Origin: Hydnum rufescens UP504
Taxonomy: Eukaryota > Basidiomycota > Agaricomycetes > Cantharellales > Hydnaceae
DNA: 64,000 bases
Assembly: GCA_014904985.1 (NCBI GenBank)
Contig: MU128973.1
Span: 89,883 to 153,882, forward strand
Reading direction: 5' to 3'
A model generated the notes under the pieces. That model was not told the origin of the DNA and searched no databases. It worked only from the letters and a program-made list of their open reading frames with translations. A program made the translations under genes and the position numbers. This document shows positions 33,953-45,873 of the stretch, one piece after another. Numbering within the stretch: position 1 is the first letter of the stretch; every line of letters starts with the position of its first letter.

Positions 33953-36407
33953 GACAAACATTATGAAGTATGGATCCAGCCACCTAAGCCTTTCTCGAGA
34001 CAAACCGGTCCCACAATGGTGTACAACGCTGGTTCCCTTGGTCCTGAAATAGCTGTGGCCGAAGGTAATCATTCCCTCCTCTCGGGCCCGTTCCAGTACT
34101 CTCTCGATTGCGTCCAGACCTGAAGCGAGTTCGGGAGGGGCCAGGGGTCACTATAGAGCACCTGCAGAAAGGACAAAGAACACGCACCCTTGTCGAGGTC
34201 CGCAAGAGGAGGCCCAAATGAAATACGGACAAAGGGGTGACATGGCGACGAGAACAAATCGCGTCGATGAGCCGGGTTAATCTGTGCGAAAATGAAGGGG
34301 GTCAGCATCCCCGAGGATCACGTCTGCCCCGACTGTGAATAATAACCTCGAAGAATATTCCCGGTACGACAACGGTCTTTTCTTTCAGGAGCACCTCGAA
34401 GAACGTCTGCAGGGTGAAACAGCCTGATTATGTTTTACCATGGGGATACCACCTGTCAAGGGGTGTCCAGCACTTACAAGACCGTTATTTAGAGGATTAG
34501 GGAGATCGGAGAGGTCGAGCCAGATATAAAACGTGGCGACAGGCGGGGTTTTGACAGGTAGTCCCATCTCTGCGAGTCGCTTCAACACGTGGTTGGCATT
34601 TCATGTGGAAGTGCTTCTCTGCAGCGCAATCTACGGATTGCTCATTGAGATCAGTGCAGGCACAAAACATCTCTGGAAATATTTCTCGCCTTCTCTTCTC
34701 GAGCTCGGGAGGGCTCAAGGAGTGGGAGGGCAGCGATCTGTAGGCCGTAGATAATCAATTTAAGAAGCATTCCCCATAATGCCAGGGGTGTCATACGCAC
34801 GGGTGATTCGCGCCGCCATCCAAAAACGATCCTAATCCCCACAGAAAAAATATATGCTTGAAGTGCTGATAACACATCCGCATCCTTCACCCTCCACGCA
34901 CCAGATTGTGAAAGTGCGCTAATAAGGTTCTTGGGTCCGATGACCCAAAATGTCCTCCAACCGGGGAGTCGGGAATTCTTCGTCAGTCCATTGATTATAA
35001 CCACAGGGTCTTCGTTGACATCTGGAAGCAAGCGGCGACAAACAGTCAATCGGCGTCCAGGACATAACAGAGCAGAACACCCCACCATTGACATACGCAG
35101 CGGCGGACAAGGATTTACCGTATTCCGCTCCTTCCTTGGGGTAAACATACCAAGAATAGAACTATTTGCGGGAACGATGATGTCAATAAGCGTCCTCACC
35201 GTGAATAGACTGCATGCTCCACCTCATCGAGAATGACGGTCGTATGGGGTTTACAGAGATGAAGAAGTTTGTCTAGATCTTCCCCCTTATTTCAATCGAG
35301 GAATTTCAATATCAAATGATCACTTGAAACTGTATGTTGCAAGAGAAAACGTACATGACAGCCTGACCCGTTAGGTTTCGCGGATTCGAGGCCACAACCA
35401 CAGAGAGACCTTGGCCTTATATATCTCTTTATAGAATCAAGGCATGACAAGCTTGTAAGAAAGTGCTGAGCATTGCAATATAGCTACGACGCTCACCCCT
35501 ATCTGATCGATGTGGAGCTTGTAGTCATTCTATGCAGGCGGCAGTCACTCGTAAAGAGGCAGCACATTGATGCATTTCTGCTTTCAGGCTAGGAGAGACG
35601 ACATGACGGTCAGAGGAAACATAACAAGACCTCACGCTGTGGGGATGGGCACAAGCCTCTTGAAAACGGACAACACCTACGGTGAAACGGTCTGCTTCCA
35701 TGGCACCGGTAGCAGCAGACAATCGCCCACGTACCTCACTGTATGTGGTGTACTCGGGAACCTGGTACCCGACATACACATCTCCAATGACCGCGGCGAC
35801 CCGACTCAAGCTGGCGCGTCCTCCAGGGACGACACACACATTCTCGTACGTGCACTTGCTCTCCTTGCCTTGGCGGTATTTGGCGTTGTATAAATTAGCA
35901 ACCGCCTCACGAAACTTCACACCCGCAGTGGGCGCGTACTCGTGTGCCTCTGTGGGTATCCAAAGGGAGTTGATGCGCGGAGGTGCATCGGGGAGCTCAC
36001 CCGCTTCAGGGGTGCCTTGGCCTAAATTCGCCTACATGCCATCCATGGGAAAAAAAGGGCGGGATTCAGGGCAGGTTCGAGACTGCCAGAATTCAGATAC
36101 ACACACCCATTCTTCGTTCCCATATGTAAATCCATTAGCCATTGCCTGATCCGTGCAATAGATGACCCCTGGAGAACTGAAAGGCTCACATATAAGGACC
36201 AAACGTAACAGGGATGCGGTGATCTCCACGAGGTGGGGGCCGATGGAGAGCGAACACACTGGCAAAACCAGGATGGTTGAGCCCAGGGACTGTCTCATCA
36301 GGATTGCCGACTGGTTTTGGTTTGGTGGCCAGGGTACACGCGAAATATCTAGAATCCAACGAAATGGATAAGGTCTGCCGAGGGATCAGGCATAGGTTAG
36401 ATCCCAC
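33953..36407 (-). CDS. PLP-dependent class I/II aminotransferase
   Basis: Minus-strand exons give a continuous fold-type I aminotransferase: ANGFTYGNEEW then, after an intron of about 75 bases, NLGQGTPEAGELPDAPPR (about 36000), EAVANLYNAKYRQGKESK, VCVVPGGRASLSRVAAVI and VGYQVPEYTTYSEV (35700-35920). The PLP-lysine motif is NGLTKNSRLPGWR with WVIGPKNLISALSQSG (about 34910-35010). The C-terminal half has LAEMGLPVKTPPVATFYI (34570), NPAHRRDLFSSPCHPFVR (34240) and DAIERVLERAREEG (34090). It ends at TGA 33953-33955. The N-terminal exon and start near 36407 are inferred. Substrate is not predictable. CpG content is host-like and no inactivating stop was noticed. Confidence 0.82.
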
Positions 36408-36947
36408 ACCTTATGGGCTTCTGAGTCTTTTCTCAGTCTTGTGGATTCCTATAACTCGCAACGCGCTGATCAGCCACGTGGAACGTGTTGCGAAGGTTTA
36501 GAGACTATCGACTTGCACTGTCCGACAATATCTCTGAAGTAGCCAACTGGAGTAGTAGTCACGATGCGATCGAACAATGTGCCGTGATCTGGGTTATGAC
36601 AGGAAATGATAGGCGAAGGCATAGCCCCCTAATTATACCTAACACGTCCCCTCTGGTAATGGTTTCCAAGAATAGGGTGGGGTCCGCCCTGGAGCCGCGA
36701 TACGGTGCGAGAGTTTAGAATGCCCGCCGGAAGTCGATGAATACGGACTCATTTCCGGGAGTACGACCTGGCGAGTTTGAAACTTTGTTTGGCAACAGAC
36801 AGAGATCTCTCGATTGACGGCCTCAGCGGTGCATATTTCTTCAGCAGGATCAGAAGAGCCACAGGCGATTTTTCATCGGATGCACGTGGTCTTATTTTCG
36901 ATTTGGCACCCAAGATTCCTATGCCCAATATAGACTGTCTGTGGCAC
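36408..36947. other. Left flank of the copia insertion, no clear gene
   Basis: Short open frames only. The copia target duplication CACTA (36948-36952) ends this stretch. Its original continuation is at 45053, so 36408-36952 and 45053-45870 were contiguous before insertion. I could not recognise a gene across the join. Confidence 0.45.
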
Positions 36948-36952
36948 CACTA

Positions 36953-37275
36953 TATTGGCGGAGTACTCGTATATATACTAGAACGACGGAACTCAGTCTC
37001 TGATAAAAGAACTTATATTTGGATAAAGTACCTAGAACAACGGAACTACAGTGGGTTCGGGTAAGGTACTATACTATTGAAGAGAGAATAGAAAAAGGGC
37101 TAACCTCAGTCTCTGATAAAAGAACTGAGGGAGTGCAGAATGCTCATGTACTAATATATAAGGAATTGGCAATGCCGGGTATCAAGAATAGTAGGCGGAA
37201 ACAATAAATGAAAATGGGCAATCAACACCGACGAAGTCATCGGGTCGTTATACCATATCCGGCTGCCCTCCAACA
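36953..37275 (-). repeat. 3' LTR of the copia element
   Basis: 323 bases. Compared with the interrupted 5' LTR it shows about a dozen differences by eye, nearly all at CpG positions. At one site each copy has lost the same CpG differently, one to CA and the other to TG. A purine-rich stretch precedes it on the element strand (about 37276-37290). Confidence 0.92.
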
Positions 37276-37282
37276 CACCCAC

Positions 37283-40200
37283 TCAGCTGGATGCGGGGGC
37301 AGAGATCCCCATGGCCGCGCGAAACTTCTCGAGTTTGACTAGGGGAAGTCCCTTTGTGAGGACATCCGCAATCTGATCATCTGTCGGGACATATGCGAGA
37401 TTGATTATGTTATCCACGAGTTTCTCTCGGACAAAGTGGTGATGGACTTTGATATGTTTGGATCTGGCATGGAAGGTAGGGTTTTGGGCAATAGCAATTG
37501 CTGATTGGTTGTCAATCCGTAAGACAATAGGTGTGGATATATCGCAGCCTATGTCGGTGAGTAGTTGACGCAGCCACACGGCCTCGCATGTACTTTGTGC
37601 AGCCACCATGTACTCTCCTTCGGTGCTGGAGAGTGCCACTGTGGGTTGCTTCTTTGAGGCCCAACTGATAGCAGAGCCATAAAGTAGGAAGACGTATCCA
37701 GTGACAGACTTGCGGTCTATGGGATCAGAGGCCCAGTCTGAGTCTACATACCCGATAAGTTCCTTTTCTTTGGTACTTCCGCTGAATACAAGCTGGTTGT
37801 CCTTTGTGGCCAGCAGGTAGTGATAAACTCATTTAAGAGCCAGGAGGTGCGAAGATCCAGGAGTCGATGAGTGTTGACTTAGGGTGCACAGCACAAAGGT
37901 GATGTCTGGACGGGTTCTGACCATTGCGTACATAGCAGAGCCGAGCATTGACTGGTACTGAGAGATGTCAACAGTTGCCAACAGTTGTTTCTCAAGTTTG
38001 AGCCCAGCTGCCAGTGGAGAACTGACTGGCTTGGCATTCTCCATGCTGAAACAAGCGAGGATCATAGATATATACTGACGTTGTGAGATAGAGAGGGATC
38101 AAGTGTTGCGATTGCGAATGATTTCCATTCCAAGGAACCAATGGGCAGTTCCAAGGTCCTTCATTTTGTACTCACGACCAAGCTCCGCTTTTGTCTTCTC
38201 TATGTCCTTTTTGTCGTTCGAAAATAGGAGTAGGTTGTCAACGTAGACAGCGACTATATTGATAATCTGACCTCGATTCTTGATGAAGACCGAGTGATCA
38301 GCATCACTCTGCTTGTAGTCGAGTTTCAAGAAGATCTTGAGAATGCACTTGTACCACTCGCGTGGTGCCTGTCAAAGACCGTAGATGGTTTTCTTTAGAT
38401 GAAAAACCATTCCATCCAGGATTGAGAGGCCAGGTGGTGCCTCCATGTAAATTTCCTCTTTGAGGATCCCGTTTAGGAATGCTGACTTAACGTCCATCTG
38501 ATCTATTTCGAGGTCGAGGTGTGCGGCATATGCGAGCAACACCAAGAGTGAAGATTTCTTTAGGGCCAGTGCAAAGGTTTTGTCAAAATCAACCCCCGGA
38601 ACTTCCGAGTAGCCCTTTGCTACAAGTTGAGCTTTGTAGAGCATGATTTCACCATCAGGACCGCGCTTCAACTTGAAGGTCCACCATGAACCAACGACCT
38701 GGTGGTCTCCTGGCCTTGTGGCTATGTCGAATGTTCTGAGACCCTTTAGGGCAGAGATCTCTCTATCGCAGGCTTGTTTCCACAGGTCCGCTTCTGGTCA
38801 TGACATTGCATCCTCGTAGGATGTCGGTTCATCTGGGTGAGTTACGATGTTCACAGCATCACCCACTGAATCCAGGTGTCCGCCAGGACCAGATTTGGAT
38901 TGCCTATTGTACAATGTGAGTTCAAACCGAGGATCCTCATCTACATGAGTTGGTGCTCGAGTCTGGCAGCTGGAGCAACATATGGGCATAGTATCTGAGG
39001 TGGCTTCTGTAGAGGCTTTGTCTCTGGGTAGAGCTGGAGTATTGGGCGAGGTGGGTGATAGATTCGGATCGGAATTCTTCCTTGCATTCTCCCCCCCTGA
39101 ATCTGCAGCTTCCTCATCTTCACCCAGACCATCCGGGACCTCTATGGTCACATGGTCTCTCTCACCCAGTTCCTCTTTGAAGTCCACGTCGTGTGACTCC
39201 ACAATTTTCCAGGATTCAACGTGATATAGTGTGAAGGCTTTCTTATTTTCAGTGTATCCCAGGTAGATGCAAGGGCGGGATTTACTGCCAAACTTGCCCC
39301 ATAGATGTTCTGGTATGTGAACCCATGCCTTGCAGCCAAAAATATGGAGGAGGGCCACTGATGGCTTCTTCCCATGGTATACCTCGTATGGGGTAGTGTC
39401 AGGAGGTAGGGCTCGTGTAGGTAGGCAGTTCTTGATTAGGGTTGCGTGCTTGATAGCATATGTCCAAAAGGACTTCCCAAGTCGAGGCTCCGTATCCTCC
39501 AGCATGGAGGTGGCAGCATTGTTAAGTGTTTGATTGAGACATTCCAATACACCATTCTCCTGGGGAGTATTGGTGTTCGTGTTCTCCCAGTGGACACCTT
39601 TGTCCCTGAGGAACTTGAGGAACTCCAAGGAGACGTACTCGCCGCCACCATCATTATGGAATTGCTTTAGATGTTTGCCAGACTTGTTCTCTGCCCTTGC
39701 AAGCCATGCTTTGAAGTTGGTGAAGACTTCATTCTTGTGCTTCAAGAAGAAGACCCACGAGTAACGAGAGTGGTCATCCATTATAGTCATATAATACTGA
39801 TGTCCTTCCCGGCTTTGGGTAGACATCGGACCACACACATCAGAGTAGACTCATTCCAGCACCTCAGTTGCATGAGTTTGGGTCTTGGATGGGATGGGTT
39901 TTCGGGTCTGTTTCCCACATAGACAAGCTGAGCAAATAGCATCAGTCTTTTCTTTTGTGTTGGGAACAAGTGACATCCCGTTGACCATGCCATTCTTGAC
40001 CATTTGCAGGACATAGTCAGTGTTTATGTGACTGAGTCGGTGATGCCATGTATTAAGGCTTGCTTTTGAGGAGTTAGAGGCTTGGGCAACAGTAGCAATG
40101 GGGAGGTCATTGTCGCTAACAGTTGATATTTTTGCCTTTTCTGCATTCAGGATTGAGACTGTGAGTACATATAGACCATTGACCAGTTTGGCTTGGGCAA

Positions 40201-41413
40201 TAACTTGATGGGTCATTTTATTTCGAATAGTGCAGTTGCTCCCCTTGAATTTGGTGACATGTCTGTCGTTGGTGAGTTTATGGACTGACAGTAGACTTCT
40301 GTTCAGGTCCAGGACATATAGAACATGCTGAAATAGACCGTTGACCTTTTGGGTTCCATCAATATCGAGTTGAACTCGAATCTGGCCTTCGCCGACTGCA
40401 TCTATGTGACGATTGTCGCCTAGCCACACTTTCCGTGCTGGCGATATTGGTTTGTATGTTTCGAACCAATTGAGGTGAGAGGACATATGAGCCGAGGCCC
40501 CAGAGTCAACAATCCATGTATTGTTGCGTTTGTTATCTGCAAAGGCCTTGTAAGCATGGGAACTAACGTCAGCGATAAAGATCTCGAGGGTGTCGCTCTC
40601 GTCTCTTGTGTCTGTGACTTTCGCCTTCTCATCCTTCACCTTCTCGGTTGTCTTTCCCTTGTCCTTCTCGGCACCACCTCCAGGTGCCCAGCACTTCTCC
40701 TTGGTGTGGCCTGGCTTCTTGCAATTAGAGCATGTCGGTTGGTCGCCTTTTGGCTTGTTTGACTTGCTGGTTTTTCCAGTGCGTGCTTTTAAAGCTTTGT
40801 CGCCAGTCTCACGTCTCCGCTGTTCTTCGGCGAGGATAGTACTGATAACTTCCTGGGAGTTGAGTCTATCGCCTGAGGTTGCAGAGATGACAGTTTGGAG
40901 AGTGGAATATGAGGATGGGAGGGATAGGATTATCGTGACCATGAACATTTTGTCATCTAATGGATGGCCAAGCGAGCTGAGTCTGCTCGCATAGGTGTGT
41001 AGCTCATTTATTTGCATCTGGAGGTCTTGAGAGTCGCTCATTTGACTTCAGAATACCTTAGTCATGAGATAGGCAACGCTCTGAAGACCTTTTCCATCAT
41101 AGCATGACGAAAGGGCATCCCATATGGCTTTCGACTCGGTGAGATCAATTACGCCAAGTAGGGGAACGTCCTCCAGGGTGAGTGTGACCTGAAGGCGGGC
41201 ATCCCGGTCCTTTACTGTCCAGTTCTCCAATGCCTTAGCATCAGATCCATTTGGTCTCTGCTCTGTTCCAGATATGTAGCCAGCGAGGCCACGAGCTTCC
41301 AGAACCTGAATGATATGGAATTTCCACAAGGTGTAGTTGGAACCATCATTCAGGAGCTTTGGTATGTCGTAGAGCCGAGAGGATGGTTTGTCAGAGTTGG
41401 ACATTGAGGACAT
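37283..41413 (-). pseudogene. Copia Gag-Pol polyprotein, one frame with six TGA stops
   Basis: A single frame runs 1377 codons without frameshift, normal length for a fungal copia polyprotein. Domains: UBN2-type Gag (LLNDGSNYTLWKFHIIQ), zinc knuckle CSNCKKPGHTKEKC near 40735, protease WIVDSGASAHM near 40500, GAG-pre-integrase WHHRLSHINTDYVLQ, integrase with DDE residues in IMDDHSRYSWVFF, FHNDGGGEY and ENGVLECLNQTL, RT with QMDVKSAFLNG and AVYVDNLLLFS, and RNase H with VDSDWASD and ALSSTEGEYMVAAQ. Stops at 41048, 39851, 38798, 38372, 38099 and 37829 are all TGA, at sites consistent with an original CGA arginine. The RT YVDD box is YVDN (Asn codon 38234-38236). Confidence 0.93.
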
Positions 41414-41460
41414 TGTGAGTTTGAAGGACTGTGTATTGATCTAGTAATTAGAGGACCAAT

Positions 41461-41471
41461 GGCCCATAACC
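41461..41471 (-). other. Primer binding site of the copia element
   Basis: GGTTATGGGCC on the minus strand, directly adjoining the 5' LTR end. The identical 11 bases adjoin the left LTR of the TRIM at 55362-55372, suggesting a shared tRNA primer. Confidence 0.7.
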
Positions 41472-41674
41472 TATTGGTGGAGTACTCATATATATACTAG
41501 AATGACGGAACTCAGTCTCTGATAAAAGAACTTATATTTAGGGTCCCTTCAGCTGCTCAATTTTTGGTCTAACTTTGATGTATAAATCCATGCTCTACAT
41601 TTTTGCTATAGCTTTCGGGTATCTCTGAAACTTATACCTTGTCCAGCTTTGCGCATTCACAATATACAGTGGTT

Positions 41675-43126
41675 ATTGTACCTTGCCATGGTGCCAGTTA
41701 TTCAGCGTGATGCAGGGGCTTTGTATTCTCAAAAGAGGCGCCGTATGCTGCTATATACGGCTGCCTTTGGTGTCTTCTGTATGGCGACAGCGGTTGTGGT
41801 CTATCACAACAATATATCAATAAACAGCCATACCACACTTCACGCCTCACCGGGAAATTATGGGTTGATGAATTGTTGAACAGCCATCCTGATCGGATCA
41901 AGGACCAGCTTGGAGTTCAGAAGCACATCTTTTGAAGACTCATAATTGCTATTCGGAAGCACTCTTTGCTAGGCAACTCCAAACATGTCACATTGGAGGA
42001 GAAAATAGCAATATTCTTGTATACCTCCACAACAGGCCTCCCCATATGCTTTGTTGGTGAACGGTTCCAGCGAAGTAATGATACAATTTCCAAGTGCATA
42101 GTCAACAATTCTTATCATGGACTTAATGCAAGCTAATCAAGTAATGAGACATCCTCAGATACTTCCACGAGATCCTACATGCTCTTTCTGGAGCAAATGG
42201 AACCTTCTATGGCCACCATATCTGCCTGCCAACAACTCAATCTGAGATACCGAAGGATATCATCAATAATTACAGGTTCTTTCCCTATCTACATGGAGCC
42301 CTTGGGGCAGTTGATGGAACACACATTCCAGCCTGTGCTATGGCTGGAGATGTGGCCTGTTATCGCAATAGAAAAGGAGGTGTGTCACAGAACATACTTG
42401 CTGCATGTACATTCGATCTTCACTTTATCTATGTAATGTTGGGATGGGAAGGATCAGTCTCTGATTCAATGCTATGGCATTCGGCATGGATTAAGGATCT
42501 TGAAGTACCATGAGGCTGCTACTATTTGGGTGACGGCAGATTTCCCTTGTGTGATGCATTACTGGTCCCATATCGCAGAGTGCGATATCATCTTCATGAA
42601 TGGGAGAGGTCAAACAATAAGTGGGATGAATTCTAATGGTCTTATGATGGATCCTAATGTCTCCTCTTTAATAGGCCTAACACCCCGAGAGAACTCTTCA
42701 ACCTCCATCATTCCAGCGCGCGTAACTGTGTCGAACGAATTTTTGGTGTTCTGAAGCATCGCTTCCGTATCCTTCAGCTCCCTCCTGGTTATTCTGCATG
42801 TACCCAGTCTGAGATAGTCCCAGCACTATGTGCAGTTCACAATTTTATTCATAATGAAGATCCTAGTGAAATCAATGACTTTCTAACGAATGTACCCATG
42901 GACCATGATGATCTCTCGGTGTCCAGTGTGTCAGGTCATGGTGGTGGCGAGTGGTTATCTCCTTCATCCATTTCGAGGCAGGAGAGACAGCATGCAGTGG
43001 ACTTTCAGGATAGTATTGCAGATGAAATGTGGGAAGACTATCAAAATTATTTGGCTATGTGACGTGATGGTAGGGGTAATGGATATGATGCATAGGGCAA
43101 AGTGGGAAGTGGTCAGTAGAGACTAG
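41675..43126 (+). pseudogene. Harbinger DDE transposase (HARBI1 type)
   Basis: Segments in shifting frames give the family signature: YLHGALGAVDGTHIPA (first Asp, about 42285-42335), QNILAACTFDLHFIYVM, GWEGSVSDSMLW, YYLGDGRFPLCDALLVPYR (second Asp, about 42520-42575), and NCVERIFGVLKHRFRILQL (Glu, about 42725-42785). The frame is broken near 42160, 42430, 42510 and 42640 by stops and shifts, so the enzyme is dead. Known HARBI1 proteins act with a Myb-like partner, encoded opposite here. Confidence 0.85.
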
Positions 43127-43163
43127 AGTCAATGGTTCACCAATTATAAACAAGGAATCGTGA

Positions 43164-44609
43164 TTAGTGTGAGAAATAATAGCAAGAAAACCCTTTGGGA
43201 GAATCTTTCAGGGAAATTGTGACTGGGGAAAGTAGTGGGAGGGGGGGGATACTGGCTCTGGGGGGATTAGCAGCATGCAGGCCTTGGGATGACTGGAACC
43301 TTGAATCCCACATGGAGGGAGCAAAAGGTCCTGAGCTTGAGGAACCAGCGGCCAAGCTGACTGCTTTCTTTAGCCATGCCAGCCGAAGCTCTTCATTGTC
43401 CAGTGCAAGGTAGATTTTGGCGGCTTTATGATCATCACGAAAAAGTTCAATCAGGACAACTTTATCCTCCACAGCAAGAGATGTCTCTTTCGAGAGCTGG
43501 GCCACAGCACTGGTGCAACTCCTAGAGTGCAGCAAGGTTGGAATAAGCAATGTGGACAATGACACCAATTGACTTTGAGTTTTTGACTCAGAGTCTGCAA
43601 GGAAACCGAGTTTGATCGCCTGTGCCATCTCGTTCATGTGGCCCATCATAAGGCTGATACTGTCACTAGCTGAAGTCCTCTTCTTGTGTCAGGGTTTTTC
43701 AATTGGAGCGGAGGACGCAGTGTGCTTGAGAGATTTCAACCTCTTTGGGTAGTAAGGGACAAGGTGGGTGCAGGGGAGGATTCAGCTTTAGGTGGTGAGA
43801 AGTCTTCAGACTGTAGCCAAGTGAAAAGTGAGCTCAAGTATACAAAAATGGACAGTTATGCACTTCATCGCCACTTGAGTGATAATCAACCACATTTTGG
43901 CCACCCCCATCCCCGTTATCCATACCATGAGAACTAGCCTGAGTGGGACCTTTGAATTTGATTTCTTCATCACTTGCTCTTGCAGGATAGAAAGCACCCT
44001 CTCCAGTAGCAAGGGTACCACCAAAGACCTCATCCAATTCATCATAATAGTGAAATCCCACAGATTGAAAAGGTGCAGCCTCCTTATGTGTCTAACCCCA
44101 AATATTCAGATAAAATTCAAGCATACTATTACGTCCATGGCACACCTTGACATATTCATCCCAAGTATCTTGATCTACGTTGCAGCAACCCTCCTCATCA
44201 TCATATGAGAATCCTGAGACATCCTTCAGTGCCATTACTGTTTTGTAATCCCTCTTAAGCTGGCATAAGGAGTATAGTTAATAGTAGAAACCATTGGATG
44301 GCATGGGCTCCTCACCTGCTGTATTTTACTTTGAATTGCTTTCTTGCCTTTCTGGGCACCCTCTGTTCAGCAGTTTTCAAGCGCCTCAATAGCCACACTG
44401 ATAGAAGATCCCTTGAAGTTGTTATCTCCCATATTTCCATTAGATTTTTCTTCATGAAGGACTCGAAGAAGCTCCACCACATCACCAGGGAGCCACTTGA
44501 CATTCTTGGATACACTGTCAACAGAGGGAGTGGGTGGCTTGGGCTTGGTGTTCTTCTTAATGGAAGGGGGTGCTGGGGTGATCTCAAAAGCAACCTTTTT
44601 TGGTGGCAT
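43164..44609 (-). pseudogene. Harbinger Myb/SANT-like DNA-binding partner protein
   Basis: It starts MPPKKVAFEITPAPPSIK at 44609. WLPGDVVELLRVLHEEKS near 44480-44530 resembles the first helix of Myb/SANT domains. Further pieces are YYDELDEVFGGTLATGEG (about 44000-44050) and an alpha-helical C-terminus ending in NEELRLAWLKKAV (about 43360-43400). Several stops and frameshifts separate the pieces. Its position opposite the transposase fits the two-gene organisation of PIF/Harbinger elements. Confidence 0.7.
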
Positions 44610-45052
44610 GGACAAGAACAAGAAAATTTTACTAGATGGGAATTGGAGGACTTAGATCAAAATGTATAGTTGAACCCAACACTCGGTCTAAGTTTGCTCT
44701 AACTCTGTCAGATTTCAGGGAAACTTTGATCTAACTTTTTTGTATTGATTTGGACCAAAGTTGGACCAAAATTGAGCAGCCGAAGGGACCCTTAGATAAA
44801 GTACCTAGAACGACGGAACTACAGTGGGTTCGGGTAAGGTACTATACTATTGAAGAGAGAATAGAAAAAGGGCTAACCTCAGTCTCTGATAAAAGAACTG
44901 AGGGAGCGCGGAATGCTCATGTACTAATATATAAGGAATCGCAATGCCGGGTATCAAGAATAGTAGGCGGAAACAATAAACGAAAATGGGTGATCAACAC
45001 CGACGAAGTCATTGGGTCGTTATACCATATCCGGCTGCCCTCCAACACACTA

Positions 45053-45871
45053 TACTAGGAGTAGCTAAATTGCTCGCTCATGGCCGTGGTGATTGTGGGG
45101 ATACACAATCACCTGAACTGATAAAGGAGATTGTTCAGAACAACATATGTGACCTGGATTGCATCTATCCCCCAACATCGTGGAAGCCCTGTTTCTAGAC
45201 CGCGAATTGAAATGCAGCATCTCATTCTCGCTGAAGTCCACTACTATTCAATTGATGGAAGCAAGCGTGTCCTACGCATTGGTCCCAATTTCCAGCAAGT
45301 GGCCCTCCATAGAAATCATGAATGCATGCTAGCCCAGCCGGAGAACTCTCTGTTTGTGGTCTCTCACGTAATTTCTCCCTCAGTGACTGCGTTGGGAGAA
45401 CACGACTGTAAGTGGCTTTCTGGCTCCTATCGCGCTCATTGGAGTACGAAAAAGATCCGCGAAACTCTTCAGCATCAAGTGTAGTCATCACCTTGCTGCT
45501 GGTTGAAGCATATCAACTGTTGCCATCCCCGGTCTCAGATATTCTTATTATGGAATCGGGTCGAGGCTCCCAGCCCAATTAACTTTGATGGATCTGTGGC
45601 ATGGTTCAAATATCCCTAGTGACCTCCACGTAGGTTGCGTTCTCCACTCCGAGTCTGGTAGCGGAAATCACGAGCACGTGATACTTCCCCCCCAATGGGA
45701 TGCAGTGCTCATCACAGCTGATCACAGATCGGGTCAGATGCGGGATTGGAATCGCATCCCCTCGATTGGATTGGGGCATCTTCAGGGCATCCGAATCCAC
45801 AGATTCTCTGCGGATCACAATCTAACTGGCTAACACAAAGAATTTACATGTACGGCGCACATTAAAACCTA
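45053..45871. other. Right flank of the copia insertion, no clear gene
   Basis: An open stretch at 45131-45484 (+) encodes 117 residues but matches nothing I recognise. The sequence continues the interrupted locus of 36408-36952. CpG is moderately frequent, as in host DNA, so a fragment of an old host gene is possible. Confidence 0.4.
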
Positions 45872-45873
45872 TA

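Larger units (their letters stand above)
41541..44791 (+). mobile_element. PIF/Harbinger transposon inserted in the copia 5' LTR
   Basis: The 3251-base element starts GGGTCCCTTC and ends GAAGGGACCC. The terminal inverted repeats extend at least 23 bases with one mismatch. It is flanked by the 3-base duplication TTA (41538-41540 and 44792-44794), the hallmark of this superfamily. Removing it restores a copia LTR of the right length. Inside are the two convergent genes expected of the superfamily: a DDE transposase (+) and a Myb/SANT-like protein (-). Confidence 0.93.
36953..45047 (-). mobile_element. Full-length Ty1/copia element with a nested PIF/Harbinger
   Basis: The 3' LTR is 36953-37275 and the 5' LTR is 41472-41540 plus 44795-45047, split by a DNA transposon. 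On the element's own strand the LTR starts TGTTGGAGGG and ends CCAATA. The 5-base duplication CACTA (plus strand) flanks it at 36948-36952 and 45048-45052. A primer binding site GGTTATGGGCC directly follows the 5' LTR (41461-41471, minus strand). The interior carries one gag-pol frame in copia order: gag, protease, integrase, RT, RNase H. Confidence 0.95.

Noticed and set aside
38982..40994. Plus-strand ORFs over the copia element
   Set aside because: Shadows of the minus-strand gag-pol frame, which carries all the known motifs.
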